DNA of 64,000 bases from Cacajao melanocephalus (lineage: Eukaryota; Chordata; Mammalia; Primates; Pitheciidae), in contig CAUYLG010033151.1 of assembly GCA_963573385.1 (NCBI GenBank), forward strand, positions 1 through 64,000, in the 5' to 3' direction. Positions 27,141-41,240 of the stretch are shown here, one piece after another. The notes beneath the pieces were generated by a model. That model did not search any database, was not told where the DNA came from, and saw only the letters and a list, made by a program, of their open reading frames with translations. Numbering within the stretch: position 1 is the stretch's first letter; each line of letters starts with the position of its first letter. The position numbers and the translations under genes are program-made.

Positions 27141-27425
27141 GGGCTGAGCATGGTGGCTCACACTTGTCATCCCAGCACTTTGGGTCACCGAAGCAGGAGG
27201 GTCGCTTGAGAGCCCAGGAGTTTTGAGACCATTCTGGGCAACATAGTGAGACCCCATCTCAAGAAAAAAAAAAAGTTAGCCAAGTGTACTAGTGCTAGGC
27301 TAACTAGTATGGTTGCAGCGACTCCAGAAGCTGAGGTGGGAGGATCACTTGAGCTGGGAGGTTGCGGCTGCTGTGCGCCCTGCTACTGCTCCACTCCACC
27401 CTTGTCTCTCAGAAAAGAAGAAAGC
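27141..27425 (+). mobile_element. Alu (old, rearranged)
   Basis: Starts GGGCTGAGCATGG. The left arm is good, but the right arm is strongly diverged around 27285-27390. Probably a J-type copy. Confidence 0.8.
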
Positions 27426-27754
27426 GGCTCACCATGGGTCCTAATAGAAGTGAGGCAGTAAGAATTGTATAGTTAAAAAGTTATTTGGTTATAAACTTAT
27501 CTTACATATAATTGTTTCTTTATACAGTTTGGGGGCTGTGAGTTTTTTGGTGTCTAGCTGCAGTCCGTTTTCACAGCACATGTTATTGTCAGTTCTAGAG
27601 CAAACTTAAATGATGGGATATTTGAAATATTTTCTGTAAGTGAAAAAGTTGTTCTGTTAACCTACTCCCTCCACCCCCAGACTAAAAATGACTCCAAAAC
27701 TAGATAATATTCTGTTACTTTGGAACGTGTGTATGTGTGTGTGTGTGTTTGTGT

Positions 27755-28044
<290 letters not shown>

Positions 28045-28659
28045 TGGAAGATATTTTTTAAAAGTGTTCAAAACGTTTGGGTTGTTTTGTTTCTAAGATG
28101 ACAGGATTGGATTCGATGATTTCTAAAGTTTCATCGAGCATAGACATTTTATGATCCTAATGATTTTCTAGACTCATAATATCATAGAATTTTTAGACCT
28201 GAAATAGACTCAGAGATCATCTAATTTACTCCTCCCCATTTTTACATAAGAATAAATTGGAGATCAAGGAGGTTTTGAGTTCAAGTCTGCAAGATTGTTG
28301 GTTGCAGAACTGATACTATTTTCTCCTGGTCTACCATGAAACCCCAGTATTTGTGGTACATATAAATTTGTTAACCATATGAAATCCGGAAAACTGCATT
28401 TGAAATTAAATCATATCAGCCACTTAAGCAGAGGAAACCTCTTGTTATTAATGAATACGTTAAGTAACAAAATTCATATTAAGGGGTGATTAATGATGTT
28501 AATGCCTATGTTTTTAATGGCTTTAAAAATATATGAACTTTAAAATTTAAGATTAGGTTGTCAACAAATACTAGAATTTGTAAATTCAAATGGATATAGG
28601 TCTGTTCAAGGTTGTCTTTTCATAACTTGTTGCACATTCTTTGCATATCTACAATTAAA

Positions 28660-29215
28660 GGAGCGTATCAATTCTTTTCCATGATTGTTATATGTCTGCT
28701 CTGTGCCAGACACAGTATTAGGCACTGAAGGGATGTATATATCTCAGAAGAGACAAAAATCCTCACCCTGGTGAGGGTTACCTTTTAGTAGGGAGACATA
28801 AGTAATAAAGATCTATGTAATTTTCTCCTTTACTATGTTAGAAGGCGTTAAGCTATGGGAGAAAGCAGTGTTAGGGAGGGGGATTGGGAGTGCTAGGCAC
28901 TGGTGGAAGTAGGGTTGCTAATGCTACCACTGATCATTTTGAACGGACTAAGAGATGAGGGATAAGCAATGCAGAAATGTGGTAGAGAGAGATCTTGAGG
29001 AGCAGTGAGACCAGTGTGGCTGGAGCTGTGTGTGTGTGTGTGTGTACACGTGCATATACAGGGGGTCGTTGGAGCACATGAGGTCCTCATGGCAAGGAGT
29101 GGGATAGGCATGGGTGGGCATTGTAAGGATATTGGGTTTTTGCCCCCCGAGAAATGGAAAGCTGTTGAAGGATTCTGAGTGGTATGAGATGCCTTGTTTC
29201 TTTAGTTCCATAGTG
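28660..29215 (-). mobile_element. L2 relic (antisense) with a TG microsatellite
   Basis: CTCTGTGCCAGACACAGTAT, TTAGGCACTGAAGGGATGTA and the TAGTAGGGAGACATAAGTAA block are reverse-complement L2. It continues weakly through GACCAGTGTGGCTGGAGC and AGCTGTTGAAGGATTCTGAG. A (TG)n tract lies at 29028-29044. Confidence 0.6.
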
Positions 29216-29487
29216 TCCTATGACAGTATGACAGATAATTTTTAAAAGCAATTTTTTAAAAAGACCCTTATTACAGTTTTCTTTACCATGCAGCTTCTGT
29301 GTACAGAGTTTTGAATTCTGTTTAAGATGACTGTCTAATGTTGAGTAAAAGCTAATGGATCGTCAAATATACCTAGCCACACTAGGGCTCATAAAAACAC
29401 AACGAAACCTATTTGCTAGTTTGCTAGATTGTTGAACTCGTTCTAGTGGTTTGTATGTAGTTCAATGACTATATGCGGAAAACTGGG

Positions 29488-29720
29488 CCTTTGGGGTCAA
29501 AGAAAGGAAATTAACATTTATCCAGAAGATACACTCTGCTAGTCAGACAATTTACAACTGTCATTTAATCTCCACTCCCACTTCTGAAATAGGCATTATT
29601 ACTACCTTTTTTTTTTTGTTTCTGTTTTTAGCATATTTGGGAATGAAGGCTTAGCGCTTCTAAATTATTTGATGCTAGTATGTGGCAGAGCAGGGGTTAG
29701 AACCCTCATCTCTGGTTCCA
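29488..29720 (+). mobile_element. MIR SINE relic
   Basis: ACATTTATCCAGAAGATACA, TGTCATTTAATCTCC and GTATGTGGCAGAGCAGGG, in MIR order. Confidence 0.65.
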
Positions 29721-30869
29721 CAGTTTATCTCGCCCTGACCCTCACCTACTCCCATTTTTCTTTTCTTTCTTTTTTTTTTTTTTTAAGCCAGCAAGCATTC
29801 CTTCAGTGTAGATGTGGAATCTTTGTTTAGTTTTACTTACTCTGGTTTCTTCCTTGTCATGCTGAATAATAGTGCCTTAGTTGTTTCCACATCAAATCAA
29901 ATGATCTGTTGTAAACATTAAGTAATTGAAAAATTAAAACTTTTAGTGCATATAGTAAGAAAGTTGGAAGTACAATCTGTGTTAGTTTTTTTAAAAAGTT
30001 TTAAAAGAACAGGCCATTTGGGTCAAGTGACTGCTTTGATTATGCTCTTACAGATTGGGTCAAGCATAAGGAAAATGATATCTAGGAGAAAACTCCTTTT
30101 AAATTTCAGTATTGTGTTGTTCAAGTTATGGTAGTGTTTGCCATGACATTTGATGAAGAGAAATAGTTCCAAATAGGATTCAGTTGCTTTGTGGACAGAA
30201 ACAAGCTCTTGACTAATTTATGTAGCCACTTTAGGTGTGTACCTATCCCCACAAGAAAAAGCAAAATAAAAGGGAAAAAAAGTCACTAAAATAGTCTTTT
30301 ATCACTTTATTGAATTTGTTTTATATAATTAGTAACTAGTCACTGAGAGTGATTAGGCTGCTTGTCTGCATTATAAAGTTTTAAGAGATTTCGTTTTTTT
30401 TGTTGTTGTTAAAGTCTATTATTCATTTGAATCACTCAACACAGAGATAAGTTGAAGTACACAGCCCATTCCCTTATTAGAGTAGGGTATGTTCATTTTA
30501 ATAAACATTTAGAGTGCTTATTCAGAGGATTCTAATACTTCCTGATTTAGGATTTGAGAAAGTATCAAATATTAGAAGATTTTATTTCTCTTTGAAACAA
30601 ATATAGTATGTTATAACTTAACCATGGAATTTTTAAAATCTCATTTAACTTTTAATTTTGTGGGTTATTTTTTTTTTTGGCCCCAGTAGTCTTTTGTTAA
30701 TTTGAGATTACTTTAGAAAACAATGGAGAGAGGAAAGCAAATTTAAATTAGCTACTTTGATTTCTTGTTAGAAGTTCAAATAAGTTTGAGAGAGTTAGTT
30801 GTGATATGGCTAATGCAAATATTTTAAGGTGGTTATTTCTCATAGATAATCAGTAATTAATGAAAGTAA

Positions 30870-31162
<293 letters not shown>

Positions 31163-31172
31163 AAATAACTGC

Positions 31173-31476
31173 TTTTTTTTTTTTTTTTTTTTTTTTTGAG
31201 ATGGAGTCTCACTCTGTCGCCCAGGCTGGAGTACAGTGGCACAATCTCGGCTCACTGCAACCTCCGCCTCCCAGGTTCAAGCAACTCTCCTGCCTGAGCC
31301 TCCAGAGTATCTGGGATTACAGGCACCCATCACCACCCCTGGCTAATTTTTGTATTTTTAGTAGAGACAGGGTTTCACCATGTTGGTTAGGCTGGTCTTG
31401 AACTCCTGACCTCGTGATCCACCCACCTTGGCCTCCCAAAGTGCTGGATTACAGGGGTGAGCCACTGCGCCCAGCC
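31173..31476 (-). mobile_element. Alu, head-to-tail with the previous one
   Basis: Starts with a (T)25 tail and ends GCCACTGCGCCCAGCC. CTAAAATAACT occurs on both sides (about 31161 and 31476), the target-site duplication. Confidence 0.94.
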
Positions 31477-31499
31477 TAAAATAACTATTTTTAATAGTA

Positions 31500-31859
<360 letters not shown>

Positions 31860-32067
31860 CTAGTAATTCTGAGGGGTGGCAAGAAAATCTTTTAAATTTT
31901 CATTAGTTGCCTACTTTTTAAAAACCTGTGAAGTGTGCAAAAGTTTACAAAATCCATTTGAATCTTACAGATATACTTCTGAATTTCTAAAAGGTAGCTT
32001 CCCGTAATATATCACTGTGCACAGTAATTACATAGTATGTGTATCATTCCTGTTGGACTTAGTAGTA

Positions 32068-32423
32068 CAGTACTACCCTCTTGTCTGTGGTTTCACTTTC
32101 GTTGATTTCAGTTACCTGTGATCATCTAGCAGTCTGAAAATATTAATGAAAAATTCCAGAAGTAATTCATAGGTTTTAACTTGTGCGCTGCTCTCAGTAG
32201 CATGATGCAATCTTTTTGTTGCCGCCATTGGTCATCCCTTTGTCCGTCTTATTCATGCTGCATTTACTGCCCACTGCTGGTCGCTTAGTAGCCATCTGAG
32301 TTACCAGGTCAAAAAAACATAGTGTATATATATATATGGTTCTATACTATTTACGTTTTCAGGCATCCACTGAAGATCTTGGAATGTTCCTCTCACCCCC
32401 ATGTGGATAAGAGGGGACTAATG
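32068..32423 (+). mobile_element. Tigger-like (Tc1/mariner) non-autonomous DNA transposon
   Basis: Terminal inverted repeats start CAGTACTACCCTCTTGTCTG and end GTGGATAAGAGGGGACTAATG. A TA duplication lies at 32066-32067 and 32424-32425. Inside is TGGTTTCACTTTCGTTGATTT, typical of the Tigger/MER2 group. At 356 bp it has no transposase frame. Confidence 0.8.
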
Positions 32424-32437
32424 TAATATAGAGCCTC

Positions 32438-32730
32438 TTTTTTTTGAAACAGAGTTTTGCTCTTGTTGCCCAGGCTGGAGTGCAATGGCGCGATTTCTGC
32501 TTACCACAACCTCCACCTCCTGGGTTCAAGCGATTCTCCTGCCTCAGCCTCCTGAGTAGCTGGGATTACAGGCATATGGCACCATACCCGGCTAATTTTG
32601 TAGTTTTAGTAGAAACAGGGTTTCTCTATGTTGGTCAGGCTGGTCTTGAACTCCCAACCTCAGGTGATCCACCCACTTCGGCCTCCCAAAGTGCTGGGAT
32701 TACAGGCGTGAGCCACTGACTGTGCCCAGC
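32438..32730 (-). mobile_element. Alu
   Basis: Antisense Alu with a short poly(T). Ends GAGCCACTGACTGTGCCCAGCC, with a small insertion in the head. Confidence 0.93.
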
Positions 32731-32731
32731 C

Positions 32732-32991
32732 TCTTTTTTTTTTTTTTGAGACTGGGTGTTGCACTGTCGTTCGGGCTGGAGTTGATGATGTGATCATGGC
32801 TCACTGCAGCCTCAAACTTCTGGGCCCAAGTGACCCTCCTACCTCAATCTCCCAAGTAGCTGGAACTACAGGTATGCACTACCAGGTCTTGCTTTGTTGC
32901 CCAGGCTGGTCTTGAACTCTGGGCTCAAGCAATCCTCGCACCTCCACCTCCCAAAGTGCCGGGATTCTAGGTGTGAGCCACCTTGCTCAAC
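32732..32991 (-). mobile_element. Alu (old, deleted)
   Basis: Antisense J-like Alu directly after the previous copy. It lacks the middle-arm segment around 32885 (GCACTACCAGG runs straight into TCTTGCTTTGTTGCCC). Confidence 0.88.
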
Positions 32992-33644
32992 CTCAGCACC
33001 TCTTAAAGAGGAGTTAAGAGTTATTCAAAGTGCAGGAAATTTAAGAACGAATGAATAAGTAATTGTCATCCATAAGTACTTATTTTAAATTGCAGATTAT
33101 AAGAGTACTATGAGGGTTTTGTTTTGCTTACTATTTAAAATGGTACACATTTCCATGTTCTCTGGCCATAACCTGCACAAGTATTTGTACTTTGTCTGGG
33201 TTTCAAGCCTTCTCTTTGGAAAAGGAAACCCTGACTTAGAGTGCCCTGTGATTTGTTGTTTTTCTACCTCTGTACATTTAAAGCTATAGATTATAGCCAT
33301 CTGTTTTTAAAATAGTCTGTGACAGGACTATAAACACATTTTTCTTCCTGTTGTATTGCTTGTCTTGAAAATAACTTATCCCCTTTCTCTCCCTTACCCT
33401 CAACCAAAAAAAAAAAAAAAAAAAAAAAAACCACCCCAAATAGAAGTTCCATCCCCAAATTATCTTTTTAGTTAGGTTCTGAGGGAATGCTTAATGGGGA
33501 ATTTTTAGTTGGAATGAAAATTGTTCACATTTGACTACTTTCCCATTAAAATAGGTGAAGAAATACGGCTCACAATTTTCCTCCCTTCAATAGTCAGTAT
33601 TTGCACTTTCACCGTGTTTGTTTTTCTTTCACTCGAGGACAGTA

Positions 33645-33850
33645 TATAATAAATGGCAGACTGCACTCCTTGGAACCAGGCACCAGGGCTTATTCCTGGC
33701 TCTGCTGCTTGTTGGATAAGTAGATACGTGATGCTCGAAGTTTGATTCCTCATGGGTAAAGTGGAATCATCTTGCAGGACTGTTAATAAGTACCTAGCAC
33801 AGTACCTGGCACACAGTAGGAGCTCAAATGTTAGCTGCTAGTTTTAGTAT
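33645..33850 (+). mobile_element. MIR SINE relic
   Basis: TGGCTCTGCTGCTTGTTGGA, CAGGACTGTTAATAAGTACC, TAGCACAGTACCTGGCACAC and AGTAGGAGCTCAAATGTTAG. Confidence 0.75.
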
Positions 33851-33895
33851 GGTTATTATTTTTTACCATTAAAATTTTTTTTTCTAGAGTTATTT

Positions 33896-34190
<295 letters not shown>

Positions 34191-34199
34191 TCTTTCTTT

Positions 34200-34430
34200 G
34201 TTTATAGACTTCTGAGGAGTCCTTACCATGTGCCAGTTGCAGTTCTGAGAGTTTAACCTGACTTGATTAATGTAACCTCAGCACTCTGTTTATAGATGAA
34301 GAAGTTGAAGCACAGAAGGACTGATTTCCCCAAAGTCATACAGTTAAGTGGTACAGGTGGAGTTAAACTCCTGACAGTCTGATTTTGAAAGTCTGTAGTC
34401 TTCAGTAACTGATCATATTATATTGCCTCT
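34200..34430 (+). mobile_element. MIR SINE relic
   Basis: CCATGTGCCAGTTGCAGTTC, ATAGATGAAGAAGTTGAAGC and AAAGTCATACAGTTAAGTGG, in MIR order. Confidence 0.75.
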
Positions 34431-35157
34431 CTGTGCAGGTAGAAGGAAAAGGAGAGAGCTACTCCTTCCTAGATTCCTTTTGACTTTCCTGCAGTAGAAC
34501 TGTTTCTAGGTGAAAGTCTGCTCGAGGACTTGTAGGTAGGCTCGTTAGTTGAATTGGTTTTTCCTGCACTTTTGACTTCAGACCTGGAGTCTGTTGGCAG
34601 GCTTTTTGTTAGGTTAGTGGTTTTGGATATTGGTAACGTTTTTGCTTTATCTGCTGAATACCATGTATTATATATGGAAAGTATGATCTTCTGAAGTTAA
34701 AACTAGCTCTTCTAAATTTCAGATGAAGTTAAACTGTCAGTATGATAATTACATAACAACATAAGGAGCTTTTAGTGAGAATTATGGGTGATCATAAAAG
34801 TGTTTCAGTTTTGAAAGCATTGACTTTTGTGGACTAGATTCATCAAATCCTGAGATAACTAGAATTGAGTTAGAAAATTAATTCCTTTAAAAATACAAAG
34901 GCCTAAGTGTCTGTTTCTGGAGAAGGTAAAAATTCAAATTAATAGAAACAATAAAATGGATCTTAATTTTTTACTTTTAAAAAATCACTTATTAAAATTA
35001 TTTCTGTTTTGAAATTGTTAGAACTTAATTGACTAGAAAGTCATTTTCCATGTTTATTGTTTTTCCTTGGGGAAATAACTTTTAATAGGAAGACTTCTTA
35101 AACTCATTACTTTTTCTTCAGTTAAACTATTATTTTAAATGTGATTCTTAAATTTTC

Positions 35158-35470
35158 TTTTTCTTTGAGGTAAGATTTCACTCTGTCATCCAAGCTGTAG
35201 TGCAGTGGCGCTATCATAGCTCGCTGCAGCCTTGAACTCTTGGGCTCAGGTGATCCTCATCCTCCCACCTCAGCCTCCCAAGTAGCTAGGACTATAGGCG
35301 TGCACTACAGCACCCAGCTAATTAATTTTTTTTTTTTTTTTTAGTTGTAGAGACAGGGTCTCATTGTGTTGCCCAGGCCAGGCTGGGTCTTGAACACCTG
35401 GCCTCAAACAGTCCTACTGCCTTGGCCTCCCAAAGTGCTGGATTACAGGTGTGAGTTACTGCACCCGGCT
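35158..35470 (-). mobile_element. Alu (old, J-like)
   Basis: Antisense Alu with a T-rich expansion at 35324-35342 and several small insertions. Confidence 0.9.
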
Positions 35471-36542
35471 GACTCTCTAATTCTTGAATTTCCTGAGTAA
35501 AAAAAAAATGCAAATATGCTAGATTTAAGAATAAAACAAAATGTGTTGATTACTTGGCATGTTATATTTTGGAAAGATGAGCAAATAAGTTCATTTTACT
35601 GTTCAGATTATGACAGTATTTCTAACTTTGGTAATCTTTGGTACAACTGTAACGTTCTGTTACAAGAGATAGCGTTTCTCCTCCCCCCCACCCCCGTTTT
35701 TTTTTTTTTTTTGCTGGAATTAAAAAGCAAAATATATTGTTTTTTGCATTTGACATCCTTCCTACTGTTGCATTTCTTTGAAAACTTCATACTATCTGCG
35801 TAGTTTTAACATTTGAATACTGAAGATTGTATTGCCCGCTCTTATTTAATGATCACGCTAGTTTATTCCCTTTAAATAAGTATTTAAGTCAATGGCATCT
35901 ATTACATTTGAGTGCTGAATCATTGTAGCTGTCACATGTCTTTGCTCTTGGGAAGTTCCCCACTGGGTTTGTAGTAGAAACAGAGAAAAAAATCCATCTG
36001 CTTTTTCTTTCACCTCAGTTTTCTATCCACCCTCTCATCCCCTATAAAATAATTCTTCTCTGGTTAGTCACCTTTTTCTCTTCTTTAAGTTGATAGAGAT
36101 GTAAATCTTTGGTGCCATACTGTCAAAATCAGAACACTGCCTGGTACATCTGTGTGGCTTAGGAAAAGGGGATGGGAGTGTTACAGCTCTCCTAAATTGG
36201 TCAGGTGTACTCCAGCTTTATTCTAGGATAGCCTTTGAGGCTACAGAATTGAATTCCCTTAGTAGGGAATCAAGTGTTAGAATGTGTTCTAGGGACAGAG
36301 AGCTGACAGAGAAGTAGTCAGAGTGCATTATAAGAAGTGGAGGGTATTCATCAGACTTTACAGGAATGGGATTGTCAATATTCACTTAGCTGGAGTCCAT
36401 ATTGTCAGTTCTTGGCCTCATATGACTCAGTGGCCTTTATGGTGTTGGAAATGGGTAGGTGCACCCTTGTTTCTTCAGATATATTGATATTTCCCTAGAT
36501 GGTGGAAATTTATACCAAACCAGTTAAAATAGTTTACATTTG

Positions 36543-36872
36543 GCTGGGCGCAGTGGCTCACGTCTATAATCTCTGCACTTTGGGAGGCCTTTTTAAAATC
36601 ATTACTTTTAAATGATCCGACCTCAGGCAGGTGGATCACCTGAGGTCAGGAGTTCAAGACCAGCCTGACCAACATGGTGAAACCCTGTCTCTACTAAAAA
36701 TATAAAAATTAGCTGGGCATGGTGGCGCGTGCCTGTAATCCCAGGTATTTGGGAGGCTGAGGCAGAAGGATCGCTTGAGCCCTGGGAGGTGGAGGTTTCA
36801 GTGAGCCGAGATTGCACCATTGCGCTCCAGCCTGGGTGACAGAGTGAGGCTCTGTCTCAAAAAAAAAAAAAA
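36543..36872 (+). mobile_element. Alu with a ~30-bp filler insertion
   Basis: Normal left-arm start (GGCTGGGCGCAGTGG). After GGGAGGCC at about 36589, AT-rich filler and a GACCTCAGG piece precede the resumption at CAGGTGGATCACC (about 36627). Confidence 0.92.
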
Positions 36873-37260
36873 GTTTACATTTACATGTATTATTTATTAC
36901 CTAAACTATTTTTCAAATAAGATATGACATGGAATTAATTCATTTGTATAATTTTGTTTTTAATTTTTGTGGGTAAGACAGTTTTTTATCTCTGTTTGCT
37001 CAGTCTTCTCTTATCTTGCTTTTTAATAGGAAGTCATTAATAGAATGAACAGCTCTTTTTGGCTTGTAGAAGTGACTTAAGCTGTCTTTTTTTCTTCCAC
37101 CCTTCAACAAAGGCAGTTGACCCTGCAGGGAACTGAGCACTGGATTAATATGATGAAACCCCAGATAAACCTGATTGTTTCGCCACCTCCAACTTTTAGG
37201 AGAATGGGGGGAAAGTTATGCCAGTAAGTTAGATCAGATTTAATTAAAAAGTAATTTCCA

Positions 37261-37393
37261 GGCTGGGTGCAGTGGCTCACTCCTGTAGTCCCAGGATTTT
37301 AGGATGCTGAGGCAAGTGGATTGCTTGAGCCCAGGCGTTCAAGACCAGACTGGGCAACATAGCAAGACCCCATCTCTAAAATTAAAAAATGCT
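37261..37393 (+). mobile_element. Free left Alu monomer (FLAM)
   Basis: Only the left arm is present, followed by an A-rich tail. Flanked by a 10-base duplication GTAATTTCCA at 37251-37260 and 37394-37403. Confidence 0.88.
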
Positions 37394-37914
37394 GTAATTT
37401 CCAGGATGTGGTCTGTGGTTGGTATACTTCCAGGTTAGTCTCCAGCACTTTCTGTGCCTTTGTACAGTGGTCATTGATGATCACAGTGATCTTTTGGTAC
37501 TTCCTGTTCCTCAGAGGAGGATGAAACGTGTTAGTGCACTCTATCTCTCAAGGGAGAAAGGTTTACTAAGTTTTAAAAGAATTTTCACTAACAAAAGTTG
37601 GAATCAAAGCAGTTTCTTGTTACCTTTCATTTAAGCAAAATTAAATTAGGACAGTTACCTTCCTTGGCATTTGATTTCATTGTGAGTTCGTTGTCATTGA
37701 ACAGTCAATCTCAAGGAGGAGATAGTTCTCAAAAGTGAAGCATCCTAGACACCTAGACACTTGAGGGTTGTGTTGTATAATGGGCTGTGGCTTATCTGAT
37801 GTCCACATGTTGTGGAGTTATTAGTGAAGTAGCAGAAGAGTCGTGAATTTATATGAATTTATAGTTTCTCAATTTTAGTGGAGTATGGAGGTTGAGATTT
37901 TAATTTGTAATCCT

Positions 37915-38219
<305 letters not shown>

Positions 38220-39658
38220 TTAATTTATAATCTTAACAGTAACATATTTATGAAGAGATGGGTGTGGCTGGCAGACTCTAGAGCATAGACATTTTTCATA
38301 TTGCAAGAAATAGGGTTAGTTTTCATACTTGATTTGCAGTGTCTTGTTTTTACTGTGATCGGTGGAAATATGTTGTAAAATCTCAAAACTTTGTAAATAT
38401 GTACAGCAAGCAGTGTGATTTATGGAAAGATTACTCAGATTCATGAGACCTCTTTTTGTCTCATTTCTGCTAATAACAACCTGAGTGATTTCTTTGAACA
38501 AATGCCAGAAGGTTAAGGTTTTCTGATCTGTCTAATCTGGAAGTTGATGTTTATGATCTGTTTGGGCTAGATGAGAGAATCTGGGGTTCTCAAATGTTGC
38601 TTAAACCACAGAATATTGTATCTATTCATGACTACCCTACTCAGGTTTTCCCTCTTCATTTACGGTAGTAGCTCAGGAAAAACCCAAGTATTTTGCTAGG
38701 AGATGGTATTGGAGCTTGGGAGGAGGAAGAGTCACAGTGGTGAGGCTGCAGTTGCTAGGAGGCCAGCTTGGGTGGGAGGGAAGGGAGAACATGGTCCTTG
38801 ATCCTGACAGTCCTGCCTTATTTTGCTGTGGGTTTAGGTCAGATGAGAAATGAATCCTTGACAATGTACAGCAAGTGAGAAGAGGCGATTATCTCTTCAT
38901 CTCTTCTCTGCGAGAAGAGGTAGCAGGGCTGTTTGGAGAGAGCAAGGGCCTCTGCTGGGCGCTGGTTAAAGCAGTGAGGTGATCCCTTTAGGGGAAAAAG
39001 AAAAAACTGATTTCAGTAGGAAGGATGCATCTTCTGATTCGAGTGAAAATATGAGGAAATTTTGTTGATAATTTTCTTGGTTTCTGAATACAACTAGGGG
39101 AAATGTCGAATACTCATATTTTACTGCTTTCTCCAATTTGGTAAAAAGAACAAAAAAACAAGGTGGGTGGTGTTGGGGAGGATCCCCCTCCTCCCGCCCT
39201 ATATCCTTTTATAGTGGGTATTAGGACTGCAGTAAACACCTGTTAATCTCCTGGTTCCCTGGGGCATTTGCTGACTAGTCAAATCATTTCACCTTTTCGC
39301 TGTGTCTCCTTGGGCATCCATCTCAGAACGTGGTGCTTGGTGGGGTTTAGAGAGGTGGTGCTTCCTTCTGCAGCCTTTATGGACACTCTCAGGACCCACT
39401 GTAGGAGGAACGCTGGCTGGTTAGCTTCCTTCACTTCTGTCCTAGTTACTCTTCCAAAACTCTACCAAATTTTGTGTTTCAGATTTTTTTAAAAAATTAG
39501 TCTTTCTGATTAATAATAGATCAAAAATAAATCTTAAGCTAAAATGTTTTAATGTTTTTTAAGGAAAAAGTATTACTGAGAACGTTTAGTCAGACGTATA
39601 GAAATATTTAGTCTCGTGATTTTACATAAAGTTTCAGTTTGTTCTCTGGTTTCAATAG

Positions 39659-39875
39659 AACAAGTTGAAATCATCGCAGAAGGATAAAGTTCGTCAGTTT
39701 ATGATCTTCACACAATCTAGTGAAAAAACAGCAGTAAGTTGTCTATCTCAAAATGACTGGAAGTTAGATGTCGCCACAGATAATTTTTTCCAAAATCCTG
39801 AACTTTATATACGAGAGAGTGTGAAAGGATCATTGGACAGGAAGAAGTTAGAACAACTGTACAATAGATACAAAG
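39659..39875 (+). CDS. DCUN1D1: DCUN1D1 coding exon 2 (UBA-like domain)
   Basis: Follows acceptor TTCAATAG and ends AGATACAAAG before GTGAGT; leaves in phase 1. Encodes residues 2-73 ([14 protein letters not shown]...LYNRYK). This is the three-helix UBA-like domain that binds ubiquitin/NEDD8-type surfaces, plus the linker into the PONY domain. The exon has no ATG before Met16, so a transcript using another first exon would need its own start or would begin at Met16. Reading through the donor would add about 21 intron-encoded residues before a stop at 39940. No nearby AATAAA supports such an isoform. Confidence 0.96.
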
Positions 39876-41071
39876 GTGAGTGCTTGCTTGTGACTTTAAA
39901 GAAATTTTGGACCAGATTTTTCCAAATTATCAGCTTGTGAGATATCAAATACTATATGTAACATAAATTGGGTGTATGTGTCCAATAGAGGTCTGTAATC
40001 TTAGAATTACTACAAGAGGTCTGAGGAGAAATTATTTACTTTTCACTGAGATTTCTTCTCAGCCTTTTTATTTTCCTCCCCTCCTTTTTTCCTCCCCCAT
40101 TGTCCAAGTTGAGAACGGAGATGGGCAACTGTTTTTTTCTCCCCTCATATATATAAAACTCAGCTGAACCAGCCTTTAAGAAAACCTGCCTACTAAATCT
40201 TTAAAGAAATTAAAAAGTAATGCATACTTTCTAAAAAGTTCAACTGCATAATAGGTGAATAAGAAAAGGTTAATAGTTTCTCTGTCTTTTCCTTATTTAT
40301 TCTCCTGAGTAACCAATAATAGCCTGGTGTGGATTCTTCCATATCTTTTATGTTTATGCAGAAATATATTTACAGAGTTTCTTTCAAAGTTTTTCTGAAA
40401 ATGGGATATTTTATGCATAACTTGTGCTCCAAAGTCAAATGAGGTGCATGTTTTTATTGCTGGAGATAGTACCAGGTTACTTTTAGAAAGATGTGAGCAA
40501 ATCAGAGTTGATAGCTGTGCATAAGTGCCTCTTTCTGTTTGTTTCTGGTATGTAATTTTTGCCTGTCTGATAAGTAAATATTGATTTTTTTCTTTAAACA
40601 ACAGATACTTAGATTGTTGAGATTAGGGTTGAATTGCATAGTTTAGTTTGTAATTTTTCTGATACCCTTAAGAAGTGATTGTTGTGGTAAAATGAACTTT
40701 GTTCTAAGAAAAAAAGAATTTCTGTTCCAAACACCTACTTAAGCAAAATATGGATCTATTAGAATCCCATGTGTCTACATGCGAATGTCTGATTTTCTGA
40801 ATGTGTTTAAGTATGGGACATATTTCATAGGAATAAATGAGACTTTAAAAATCACGTATCCATCTGCACATATCTTTTGTACACATTAAGAATGCTGTTA
40901 GAGAGGAAAGTGGCTTTAAATAATGGGCAAGGATATGTTAGAGTGATATTGTTTGATGTCTTCTGCATATTGTGGTCATTTAAAAAATGGAATATAAAGC
41001 ATTACCTTTTTCAGTTTTGGTAATGTAGCGTAATATAACACTACTTTAATATTGAGTTGTTGTTTTTAAAG
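39876..41071 (+). other. DCUN1D1: DCUN1D1 intron 2
   Basis: GT-AG intron of 1.2 kb, phase 1, T/A-rich, with no recognisable interspersed repeat. This is unusual for this Alu-dense locus. Confidence 0.85.
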
Positions 41072-41240
41072 ATCCTCAAGATGAGAATAAAATTGGAATA
41101 GATGGTATACAGCAGTTCTGTGATGACCTGGCACTCGATCCAGCCAGCATTAGTGTGTTGATTATTGCATGGAAGTTCAGAGCAGCCACACAGTGTGAGT
41201 TCTCCAAACAGGAGTTCATGGATGGCATGACAGAATTAGG
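41072..41240 (+). CDS. DCUN1D1: DCUN1D1 coding exon 3 (start of PONY/DCUN1 domain)
   Basis: Completes Asp74 (g|at) and encodes [16 protein letters not shown]...[10 protein letters not shown], the EF-hand-like first half of the PONY domain. Leaves in phase 2 (GG|A). Donor GTGAGT. Confidence 0.96.

Noticed and set aside
39665..39940. A 91-codon frame reading from exon 2 through the donor into intron 2
   Set aside because: The first 72 residues are DCUN1D1 exon 2. The extension depends on not splicing at a good GTGAGT donor, and no poly(A) signal lies nearby.
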